This document shows, in pieces, positions 7,945 to 15,103 of a DNA stretch of 64,000 bases. The DNA comes from CBEUVQ01 sp965546615 (GTDB taxonomy: Bacteria > Bacillota > Desulfotomaculia > Desulfotomaculales > Desulfohalotomaculaceae): NCBI GenBank assembly GCA_965546615.1, contig CBEUVQ010000006.1:1-64000 (forward strand). The letters run 5' to 3'. The position numbers and the translations under genes were made by a program. The notes under the pieces were generated by a model. The model was not told the DNA's origin. It did no database searches and saw nothing but the letters and a program-made list of their open reading frames with translations. Each line of letters starts with the position of its first letter. Positions within the stretch are counted from its first letter, which is position 1.

Positions 7945-10090
7945 CGGCAAGAATTTAAAGACAGATATTCAAAAAGCATTAGCAAACCAAAATTTGCAGG
8001 GTGCACTCAGTCGTTTTGCTGATGCTTATGTTCCTGCCAGGGCAAAAGCTTATGAGGGGCGTGATTTTGAAGAGCTGCGCTCCAAAATTGCTGAACGCAA
8101 AAGGGCATCGGCAGTGCGTATGCTTGAGCTCGCTGAAGAATTCAAAAAAAATGCAGAAGCTCGTGGTGCCAAGGTATTTATCGCTAAAACCGCTGAAGAA
8201 GCAAAAAAATATATTTTAGACGTCGCCAAAAAAAATAACGTTGAATTAGTAGTAAAATCAAAATCAATGGCTTCAGAAGAAATTCACCTCAATCAATATC
8301 TGGAACAAAACGGAATTACGGCAGCGGAAACCGACTTAGGTGAATGGATTATTCAATTAGCGGGGGAACGTCCTTCACACATGGTAATGCCGGCAATCCA
8401 CTTAACCCGTGATCAGGTAGCTGATATTTTTTCCAAAGAAGTCAACGAACGTTTGACAAGCGATATTCCCCGGTTGGTTAAAATCGCCCGCCACGAACTG
8501 CGTGAAAAGTTTTTAAAAGCCGGCATGGGTATTTCGGGAGCAAACGCAGCGGTAGCAGAAACCGGTACCATTGCCATTGTCACCAATGAAGGCAACGCCC
8601 GTTTAACAACTACACTTCCTCCTGTTCACGTCGCTTTGGTGGGCATGGAAAAGTTGGTGGAAAAGCTGTCCGATGTACAAACAGTACTGGAATGCCTGCC
8701 GCGCAGTGCTACTAACCAGCAGCTAACCAGTTACGTAACAATGATTACCGGGCCGACACCAACCATTCTGCCGGACGGCACTGAAAGCATGAAAGAAATG
8801 CATATTGTGTTGATGGATAACGGTCGTACCAAAATGAAAGATGATCCGGTTTTTAGCCAAGCTTTGCAGTGTATTCGCTGTGCTTCCTGCTTGAATGTAT
8901 GCCCGATCTTCCAACTGGTCGGAGGGCACGTTTACGGTGATGTTTATACCGGCGGCATTGGTACCATTTTAACTGCATTTTTCAACGAATTTGACACCGC
9001 CGGTGAACTGCAGAACTTGTGTATTAGCTGTGAGCGCTGTAAAGAAGTGTGCCCCGGAAAAATTGATATTCCCAAATTGATCTTAGAACTGCGCAATCGG
9101 TACGCAGCAAGAAAAGGTATGCCTGCAGCCCAAAAGTTTCTTTTGGATACTGTGCTGCCCAACCGCAAACTGTTTCACAGTTTATTAAAAATAGGCAGCA
9201 AAACGCAAAAACCATTTGTCTCTGATAATAAAATCCGGCACCTGCCGCTGTTTTTAGCAGGATTAACCGAAGGCAGAAGCCTGCCGGCTCTCGCCGCCAA
9301 GCCGTTCCGCAACCAATTAAATGAACTGCCTAAACCGAAAAAAGTTAAAGCTAAAGTGGGATTTTTTGGCGGCTGCCTGGTGGACTTTGTCTATCCAAAT
9401 TTAGGTAAAGCAGTGAATAAGATCTTAAAAAATATGAATATGGAACTTATCTATCCGTTAGAACAAGCGTGCTGCGGTGTGCCGGCCGGCCACCTGGGGG
9501 CATTGGACGCTGCTGCCAAAATGGCTAAACAAAATATTGCTGCTTTTGAAAAGGCCGATGTTGACTATATTGTTACTGTCTGCCCAACATGCACCAAACA
9601 GTTGAAACAAGAATTTGTTCATCTGCTGGAAAACGACCCGGCATGGGCAGAGCGCGCCAAAAAGTTTGCCGACAAAGTTCATGACTTTTCACAGTTTGTT
9701 GCCGTCCATACCAACAACGGCAAAACCCTTGGTTTTAAAAAACTAGGTAAAGACACCGTCACTTATCATGATTCCTGTCACCTAAAACGGCACTTAGGTG
9801 TATTTAAAGAACCGCGCGAATTGCTTTCAGCGGCAGGACTGGAACTGAAAGAAATGCAGTGGTCGGATCGCTGCTGCGGTTTCGGCGGCTCATACTCAAT
9901 ACGCTACCCGGAACTTTCTAAACCGATCCTCAATGCCAAATTAACCAACATCGTAAATTCCGGTGCAGGCATTGTCGCAATGGATTGTCCCGGCTGCTTA
10001 ATGCAAATTTCCGGCGGCTTAGATAAAACAGACTCTAAAACCGGCGCTAAACATACTGTAGAACTGCTTGCTGAACGTTTACCGGACTAA
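7937..10090 (+). CDS. LutB-LutA fusion: LUD domain, two 4Fe-4S motifs and two CCG domains
   Basis: The start is ATG 7937, after GGAGGTG and inside the end of lutC; an in-frame start at 7910 has no ribosome site. The 717-residue product begins with a LutB-type LUD domain (about 60-300) containing ITGPTPT. Ferredoxin motifs follow (CIRCASCLNVCP near 311, CISCERCKEVCPG near 361). The C-terminal half has two CCG domains (CCGVPAG near 511, CCGFGGSYS near 645) that match stand-alone LutA. LutB and LutA are separate in Bacillus; fused forms are known in some anaerobes such as Desulfovibrio. With LutC it should form an L-lactate dehydrogenase complex. Confidence 0.87.
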   Translation: MSSGKNLKTDIQKALANQNLQGALSRFADAYVPARAKAYEGRDFEELRSKIAERKRASAVRMLELAEEFKKNAEARGAKVFIAKTAEEAKKYILDVAKKNNVELVVKSKSMASEEIHLNQYLEQNGITAAETDLGEWIIQLAGERPSHMVMPAIHLTRDQVADIFSKEVNERLTSDIPRLVKIARHELREKFLKAGMGISGANAAVAETGTIAIVTNEGNARLTTTLPPVHVALVGMEKLVEKLSDVQTVLECLPRSATNQQLTSYVTMITGPTPTILPDGTESMKEMHIVLMDNGRTKMKDDPVFSQALQCIRCASCLNVCPIFQLVGGHVYGDVYTGGIGTILTAFFNEFDTAGELQNLCISCERCKEVCPGKIDIPKLILELRNRYAARKGMPAAQKFLLDTVLPNRKLFHSLLKIGSKTQKPFVSDNKIRHLPLFLAGLTEGRSLPALAAKPFRNQLNELPKPKKVKAKVGFFGGCLVDFVYPNLGKAVNKILKNMNMELIYPLEQACCGVPAGHLGALDAAAKMAKQNIAAFEKADVDYIVTVCPTCTKQLKQEFVHLLENDPAWAERAKKFADKVHDFSQFVAVHTNNGKTLGFKKLGKDTVTYHDSCHLKRHLGVFKEPRELLSAAGLELKEMQWSDRCCGFGGSYSIRYPELSKPILNAKLTNIVNSGAGIVAMDCPGCLMQISGGLDKTDSKTGAKHTVELLAERLPD

Positions 10091-10110
10091 AAAACGTCTT
10101 TGGATTTTCG

Positions 10111-10139
10111 TTGCTATTGCTCATTAGTTAATATAAAAT
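10111..10139 (+). promoter_or_regulatory. Promoter of the GntR-type regulator
   Basis: TTGCTA (10111-10116) and TAAAAT (10134-10139) are 17 bases apart and lie 55 bases before the regulator start. The regulator therefore probably has its own promoter besides read-through from the lut genes. Confidence 0.5.
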
Positions 10140-10194
10140 AATATCATCAATTTATTGTACTTTGTGAGAAATGCCGCGGAAAGTGGGAACTTAA

Positions 10195-10911
10195 ATGGAA
10201 TTTAAACCAATTCAAACAAAAAAAGTATATGAAGAAATTATTGAACAAATTAAATCCTTAATTGCAGAAAGAAAATTACGCCCCGGAGACAAGTTAATTT
10301 CAGAACGTGAATTGGCAGAAAAAATGCAGGTAGGGCGCTCTGCCGTACGGGAAGCATTTCGGGCTTTAGAGGCAATGAAAATCATCGAAATCAAGCCGGG
10401 CGAGGGTACTTTTATCCGCGAGGCCAGCCCGGAATCTATTATCGATGCCTTATCGCTGGTGCTCAATGCCGAAAATGAAACAGCACGTGAACTGATGGAG
10501 CTGCGCAAAATTTTAGAGGTTGAATGCGCAGCACTGGCTGCCAAACGCCGCACCGATCAACACATAAAAGAAATGGAGCGCACCTTAAAGCAAATGGAAA
10601 TCGATATCTCCAAGGGGTTGTTGGGTGAAAAATCTGACTTTGCTTTTCACTATGCCATTGCCCGTGCTGCAGGTAATACTATGCTTTACAAATTAATGGC
10701 TACTATTTCCCATGCCATTAAGCATGTCATGCGTACTGCCAGGGCAGAACTTTATCGTAACCCTTCTAAACCAAAGCAGCTGCTGAGTGAGCATTGGTCG
10801 GTTTTTGAAGCAATTAAAGCGTCACAGCCCGAACAGGCCCGCAGCCTAATGCTGCACCATTTGCGCGGTGTTGAGAAAGAAGCGTTTAAATTAGAAGAAC
10901 CGGTTAATTAA
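10195..10911 (+). CDS. GntR family (FadR subfamily) transcriptional regulator, LldR-like
   Basis: The 238-residue protein has an N-terminal winged helix (about 8-75) with the GntR signature RPGDKLISERELAEKM followed by GRSAVREAF. An all-helical FCD ligand-binding domain follows (about 95-225). FadR-subfamily regulators of lactate operons (LldR/LutR type) release DNA when lactate binds. The only gene nearby with a TGGTnnnACCA operator is the first gene of this island at 1638-1662. Regulation of the island is inferred from that match. The ATG start has only a weak ribosome site (GGAAAG). Confidence 0.82.
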   Translation: MEFKPIQTKKVYEEIIEQIKSLIAERKLRPGDKLISERELAEKMQVGRSAVREAFRALEAMKIIEIKPGEGTFIREASPESIIDALSLVLNAENETARELMELRKILEVECAALAAKRRTDQHIKEMERTLKQMEIDISKGLLGEKSDFAFHYAIARAAGNTMLYKLMATISHAIKHVMRTARAELYRNPSKPKQLLSEHWSVFEAIKASQPEQARSLMLHHLRGVEKEAFKLEEPVN

Positions 10912-10929
10912 CAACCGGTTCTTCTTTTT
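10894..10929. terminator. Bidirectional terminator shared by two convergent genes
   Basis: Arms GAAGAACCGGTT (10894-10905) and AACCGGTTCTTC (10913-10924) flank a 7-base loop and are followed by five T on the plus strand. The hairpin contains the stop codons of both convergent genes, which overlap by 8 bases. Confidence 0.85.
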
Positions 10930-12475
10930 GCCCAATTTGTTCTTTGTTCCGTTCTTCTGGCGTACCAGTATCAGTTTGTTCTAATTGACCGTGCTGTTTT
11001 TGTTCCGTCGGTCCATCGACGGAAGCATTTTCCTGCACCCCTTCATTGTCCTGCTTATTTAAAGCCGGTTTTTCTGCAGAGGGCAAGTTATCTAAAACGT
11101 CTGCTTTCGGCGGCATAATCACCGGTTTTGATTGAGCGGTGCCCACTGCAATAATTTTGTTTACAGCATTATATCGGCTTTGAGGCAGTTTATCTTCACG
11201 GATTATCACACCGTCTTTAATTATCAATCTTTTTAGACTGGCAACATAACCTTTACTTCCTTCCTGCTTAACCACCTGTTGGCCAACTTTTAGATTTTCA
11301 TCCTGCTGGTAAATCACTTTTGGTTCTATAACTTGATCAACACTGCTCTCGATAACCACTTTATATTTGCGGGAAGTATCACCAAATATTTTTATAGTTA
11401 ATTCACCGTTATTAACCATAGTTTTTAAATAAAGGCAGCGGCCGGTATTATTTTGAAATTTAAAGTCAACCACACCGTAAACAACGGTAGCATCGCGGCC
11501 TATCGGCACATAAGAAACCGGAAGCGAATGATTGCTGCGTTCTACTATCTCGATTCCTGCCAGTAAAACAGCGTTGTATAATGTAGATGATACTTGACAA
11601 ACACCGCCTCCCAATCCTTCTACCAGTTCATTATCAATAATAACTCCTGCAGTTTTATAGCCTGCTTCAGAACTTCTCGGGCCAACTACTTCATTAAAAG
11701 ATACTTCTTCACCGGGGGTAACCAATAACCCATCCAAAGCGTTGGCTGCCACTCTGATATTATAAGAACGGTTGGTCATTTGGGGGTCAAACCGCGTGCT
11801 GTAACTGGATAAAAGGCCGTTGATACCCATTCCTTGTATTTCTTCCGTGGTATAATTGGGCTTCACATCAACAACCGGCAAAGTCAGTATCACCTGATCA
11901 CTAACCAACAGTTCTTGAAGCAAACCCTGTGCCAAGCGTTCAATGTCCGGTTTGCGACCATTCTTTGAAGGCGTAATCACCACTTGGTCGTGCTCATCAA
12001 CAGAGATTGTCGCATCCTGCGGAGGATTATTGACATCTTCAGCAAATAAATTTACTTCTTCAGCCAATTTCTCTTCATTTATAGTCAATACCGGCGGCAG
12101 CTGCAGACCGCTTTCCGCAATAATTCGCCGCTTGCGCCACCTTTCAATAAACGATCCTGTTTTGTTAATCTGCAGGGCTCGACTGACTGTTTGCTGTTTA
12201 TCAATAGCAAAACCCACATCTTCTAATGAAAGGGCATGGTTTTGTCCTTGATAATTTATCGCTACCGGTATCGACAGCATTTGTTTTTCCAGCACAGCTA
12301 ATTTGTTTACCGCTTCATCAGCAGTCAAACCACCAATATCTGTACCTCTTACTTTGACACCTTTTAATATTTTCTCAGCAGCATCAATATGCTTGCCGCC
12401 GGCATAAGCAGCAGCAGAAATTATCATTAAAATAAGAATTAACTGCGTTAAAATCTTGAAAATCTTATTGAGCAC
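10904..12475 (-). CDS. VanW family protein with peptidoglycan-binding and G5-like domains
   Basis: The start is GTG 12475, after AGCGGGGG; an upstream in-frame TTG at 12505 lacks a ribosome site. The 523-residue protein has an N-terminal hydrophobic anchor (about 8-30). A YoaR-like putative peptidoglycan-binding domain follows (about 35-205), then the VanW domain (about 220-355, with GGGVCQVSSTLYNA) and a G5-like beta domain (about 370-440). The last 80 residues are Gln/Glu-rich and of low complexity. It is expected outside the membrane, on the cell wall; VanW function is not established. Its last codons form one arm of the shared terminator. Confidence 0.85.
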   Translation of the reverse strand: MLNKIFKILTQLILILMIISAAAYAGGKHIDAAEKILKGVKVRGTDIGGLTADEAVNKLAVLEKQMLSIPVAINYQGQNHALSLEDVGFAIDKQQTVSRALQINKTGSFIERWRKRRIIAESGLQLPPVLTINEEKLAEEVNLFAEDVNNPPQDATISVDEHDQVVITPSKNGRKPDIERLAQGLLQELLVSDQVILTLPVVDVKPNYTTEEIQGMGINGLLSSYSTRFDPQMTNRSYNIRVAANALDGLLVTPGEEVSFNEVVGPRSSEAGYKTAGVIIDNELVEGLGGGVCQVSSTLYNAVLLAGIEIVERSNHSLPVSYVPIGRDATVVYGVVDFKFQNNTGRCLYLKTMVNNGELTIKIFGDTSRKYKVVIESSVDQVIEPKVIYQQDENLKVGQQVVKQEGSKGYVASLKRLIIKDGVIIREDKLPQSRYNAVNKIIAVGTAQSKPVIMPPKADVLDNLPSAEKPALNKQDNEGVQENASVDGPTEQKQHGQLEQTDTGTPEERNKEQIGQKEEPVVN

Positions 12476-12575
12476 TGCAATCCCCCGCTTCCGGGTATTA
12501 AGCAAGTGTGTTATATATTATAATTAGTACTTATAAAAAATATGACTGCTAAGACAACCAGCAAAAACGCTGCCT

Positions 12576-12614
12576 TAAAAACAAAAGAAAGGGCGCGAAT
12601 TATCGCACCCTTTT
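12576..12614 (-). terminator. Terminator after the DUF1292 gene
   Basis: On the minus strand AAAAGGGTGCGA pairs with TCGCGCCCTTT and is followed by TCTTTTGTTTTT. It starts at the stop codon of the DUF1292 gene and separates it from the vanW-type gene. Confidence 0.75.
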
Positions 12615-12882
12615 ACTGTTCGTTTTCTTCTTCTTTTACAACCAGTTCTTCCCAAGCGTCAGCAACTTTTTCCCACTCTTCATCTGAGTCAATTTCTACC
12701 AGAAATTCCTCTCCGTCTTCATCTTTATCGAATTTCAAGATCACTGCCTCGTCAGTGTCTTCGTCAACAGGCAGTAAGATGGCATATTCCGAGCCGTCAA
12801 CTTCAATGATATCTACAACATTGAAATCGTGTTCGTTGTTATCTTCATCCAGCAAAGTAATTACTTCATCATGTTCCGGCAT
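12613..12882 (-). CDS. DUF1292 family acidic protein (YrzB-like)
   Basis: This 89-residue, very acidic protein has the DUF1292 pattern: a beta-rich start (ITLLDEDNNEHDF), VDGSEYAILLPVDE and an acidic Trp-containing C-terminus. The ATG follows GAGGTGAT. In Bacillus subtilis yrzB is the last gene of the conserved set with alaS, ireB-like yrzL and ruvX-like yrrK, as here. Its function is unknown. Confidence 0.82.
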   Translation of the reverse strand: MPEHDEVITLLDEDNNEHDFNVVDIIEVDGSEYAILLPVDEDTDEAVILKFDKDEDGEEFLVEIDSDEEWEKVADAWEELVVKEEENEQ

Positions 12883-12992
12883 ATAATCACCTCATTTATC
12901 CAAAGTAAATTAATCTTATAGCAAATATAACCATAAGTCAAGTTTTTTAAACACATGCTGCAAAAAACTTTCCGCTGCCATTCCGGTTAGCC

Positions 12993-13016
12993 AAAAGAGG
13001 CGTCCCGGCCTCTTTT
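12993..13016. terminator. Hairpin between ruvX and the DUF1292 gene
   Basis: Arms AAAAGAGGC (12993-13001) and GCCTCTTTT (13008-13016) flank a 6-base loop. T residues lie at the end on both strands, so it could end ruvX transcripts read on the minus strand. Confidence 0.55.
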
Positions 13017-13065
13017 TCAATAATGATGAATTTCAGCCTTATATCGTTTGCAGCAGCCAAACTGC

Positions 13066-13491
13066 TTAATTTCTTGTCTTAAACTGCTGTCTGTCTAAAT
13101 ATCCCTGAAGAATTAGCACAGCGGCCATTTTATCTATTACTTTTTTGCGTTTGCCGCGGCTGACATCCGCTCCGATCAGCATCTTTTCAGCAGCCATGGT
13201 AGTTAGGCGCTCATCCCAAAAATCAACCGGCAGTTTAAAAGCGTTCTCCACCTCTTTGGCAAACTCCTGCACCTTTTCTCCTTGAGGGCCAATGGTTCCG
13301 TTCATATTTTTCGGTAATCCTAAAACTATTTTTTCCACCTGTTGTTTATCAATAATCTCTTTCAGACGGGCTAAATCCTGATTAATTGATGTGCGGCGAA
13401 TAACTTCCAATCCTTGTGCCGTCCAACCTAGCATATCACTAACAGCCACACCGATTGTTTTATCTCCGACATCTAACCCCATAATGCGCAA
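13066..13491 (-). CDS. ruvX: RuvX/YqgF family putative Holliday junction resolvase / pre-16S rRNA nuclease
   Basis: The start is TTG 13491, giving the canonical MRIMGLDVG; AGGGTGAT lies just before it, whereas a GTG at 13500 would have its ribosome site inside the preceding gene. The 141-residue RNase H-fold protein has DVGDKTIGVAVSD near the N-terminus, GLPKNMNGT in the middle and DERLTT near residue 95. These three regions carry the acidic residues of the family. It is thought to process the 5' end of pre-16S rRNA in bacteria. It lies 10 bases after the aldo/keto reductase gene. Confidence 0.88.
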   Translation of the reverse strand: MRIMGLDVGDKTIGVAVSDMLGWTAQGLEVIRRTSINQDLARLKEIIDKQQVEKIVLGLPKNMNGTIGPQGEKVQEFAKEVENAFKLPVDFWDERLTTMAAEKMLIGADVSRGKRKKVIDKMAAVLILQGYLDRQQFKTRN

Positions 13492-13501
13492 ATTGATCAC
13501 C

Positions 13502-14449
13502 CTAAATAATTTTTATGCAAAACTCCGGGCATACCGCACCACAATAGCCGCATAATCGGCATTTTTCTTTATCCACGACAGCTTTACCGTTTTCCAGCTT
13601 CAGTGCCCCGGCCATACAGCGCTCCACACAGGCGCCGCATCCCTGACAATATTCTTCAATGTGCAGTTTTCTTGGCATACGCCTGACGCGCGAATTTAAT
13701 TCCTCAGGTATTACTTCCCCATTAAATACTTTAATATTATAGTCTACCTCATCTATGCTCTGCATACCAACAGCTACTGCGGAAAGTTCATCTACAGCCA
13801 TGATAAAGTCCATTGCTTGATTATAACGCGCCAGCAGATTGCCACCGCCCAATGCTTTCATGCCGTATAATCCTTTACCTTGTTGGTACGCATATTTAAC
13901 AGCCTGCAGCATATCATCAGCAGTACCGTCTTGAATACCCACACCATCAATATTAATTAATGGGTGAATAACATCTATTTCGGGAATGTCTGCAGCTGCC
14001 CGCACTGCAGCAACACAATGCGTTGAAATGCCTACCGCTTTAACCACACCGGCAGCCTTTGCCTCCAAAAGATATTCCACAGCCTCCCAATGGCCTTTAA
14101 TTGTTAATGCAGACTCTTGTTCATGAAGCAAAAAAATATCTATCCAGTCTCGATCTAACTGTTTTTTGGCATTTTCCAAGCTGGTTTTCATGCCTTCCCG
14201 AGTGTAAGCATAGCTTTTTGTTGTTATGTAAACTTCTTCAGACCAACCTCGCAAAGCTTCTTTAATATACGGATAAGTCCGGTAATATTCCGCAGTATCA
14301 ATAAAATTAACTCCCTGTTCCAGAGCCCTACGCAGCACGGCAGCTCCTTTGGCAACCGGTAAGTTAGCCTGCAGCGGCCCAATGGTTAATGCCCCAAAAC
14401 ACAAACGGGATACGTTTAAACCCGTTCGCCCCAGTGTACGATACTGCAT
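13502..14449 (-). CDS. Aldo/keto reductase with C-terminal 2x[4Fe-4S] ferredoxin domain
   Basis: ATG 14449 follows AGGGGGG. The 315-residue protein is an AKR TIM barrel (about 1-255; DTAEYY with the catalytic Tyr, and LLHEQ at the position usually LLH). It is fused to a bacterial ferredoxin domain with CQGCGACVERC (about 271-281) and CRLCGYCGAVCPEFC (about 297-311). Such ferredoxin-tailed AKRs are common in strict anaerobes, where the electron donor may be ferredoxin-linked. The substrate is unknown. It sits between ireB and ruvX, which are normally adjacent. Confidence 0.87.
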   Translation of the reverse strand: MQYRTLGRTGLNVSRLCFGALTIGPLQANLPVAKGAAVLRRALEQGVNFIDTAEYYRTYPYIKEALRGWSEEVYITTKSYAYTREGMKTSLENAKKQLDRDWIDIFLLHEQESALTIKGHWEAVEYLLEAKAAGVVKAVGISTHCVAAVRAAADIPEIDVIHPLINIDGVGIQDGTADDMLQAVKYAYQQGKGLYGMKALGGGNLLARYNQAMDFIMAVDELSAVAVGMQSIDEVDYNIKVFNGEVIPEELNSRVRRMPRKLHIEEYCQGCGACVERCMAGALKLENGKAVVDKEKCRLCGYCGAVCPEFCIKII

Positions 14450-14483
14450 AAAAAATCCCCCCTTTAGGGGAAGTATTAATACC

Positions 14484-14747
14484 TTAACTGTTTTTATTTA
14501 TATAAAACTTAACGAGTTCTTCCAATAATTCATCTCTTTCCAAACGCCGAATTAGGCTGCGAGCATTGCCGTGGCTGGTGATATATGCCGGATCACCGGA
14601 TAACAAATACCCCACAAGCTGATTGATCGGATTATAGCCTTTCTCTTTTAACGCTTGATAAACTGCCATCAATATGTCCCGAGCCTGATTTACTTCTTCA
14701 GCTTGAACTTTAAACATCACGGTGTCTTGGGAAAAATCACTTGCCAT
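14484..14747 (-). CDS. ireB: IreB family regulatory phosphoprotein
   Basis: The start is ATG 14747, after GGAGGGG; an ATG at 14765 would place that site inside the gene. The 87-residue protein has the DUF965/IreB pattern with DTVMFKV near the start (a Thr that is phosphorylated in the enterococcal protein), YNPINQLVGYLLSGDPAYI and SLIRRLERDE. IreB works with the Ser/Thr kinase IreK in cell envelope stress in enterococci. The gene is conserved next to alaS and ruvX across Bacillota. Confidence 0.87.
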   Translation of the reverse strand: MASDFSQDTVMFKVQAEEVNQARDILMAVYQALKEKGYNPINQLVGYLLSGDPAYITSHGNARSLIRRLERDELLEELVKFYINKNS

Positions 14748-14941
14748 GGCAAACCCCTCCTGCATATAATATTGCCCGTTGTTATTTTTATATTCGCTAG
14801 TATAGTACTTTTTCCCTTTTTATACAAGGACGCATTAATCCTGTTTAAAAGTATATTTTGTCAGGCGTTGTGTATGTAACAATTTTACCTGGTTTTTCAT
14901 AATATGTTGAAGAAATAATTCATATAAAGGGGGGTAGAAGC

Positions 14942-15052
14942 ATGGGTTACTATGGTGGTTACGGCTGCAACACATTTATCATCTACCTAATCTTAATCTT
15001 GTTATTGTTCGGTGGATTTGGCCCGGTTGTTCCCTATGGTGAAAACAAATAA
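14942..15052 (+). CDS. 36-residue hydrophobic peptide, YjcZ-like (possible spore protein)
   Basis: A strong ribosome site (AAAGGGGGGT, 14927-14936) precedes ATG 14942. The peptide begins MGYYGGYGC, continues with a hydrophobic helix rich in Ile and Leu (about 12-23) and ends FGPVVPYGENK. Gly/Tyr-rich starts followed by one membrane helix are typical of YjcZ-type sporulation peptides. CATAATAT at 14899-14906 resembles the -10 of sporulation sigma factors, but this is inference. The gene lies opposite to alaS and ireB and ends just before a terminator. Confidence 0.62.
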   Translation: MGYYGGYGCNTFIIYLILILLLFGGFGPVVPYGENK

Positions 15053-15060
15053 ATCGGCAA

Positions 15061-15097
15061 GAACCGACACCACAATAAATGGGGTCGGTTCATTTTT
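15061..15097 (+). terminator. Terminator after the YjcZ-like gene
   Basis: Arms GAACCGAC (15061-15068) and GTCGGTTC (15084-15091) close a hairpin followed by ATTTTTATA. It lies 8 bases after the small gene's stop and just before the end of the convergent alaS. Confidence 0.78.
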
Positions 15098-15103
15098 ATA
15101 TGA

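Noticed and set aside
12542..12886. Ser/Thr-rich plus-strand frame of 114 codons
   Set aside because: It is the exact antisense of the acidic DUF1292 gene, whose family pattern and ribosome site are clear.
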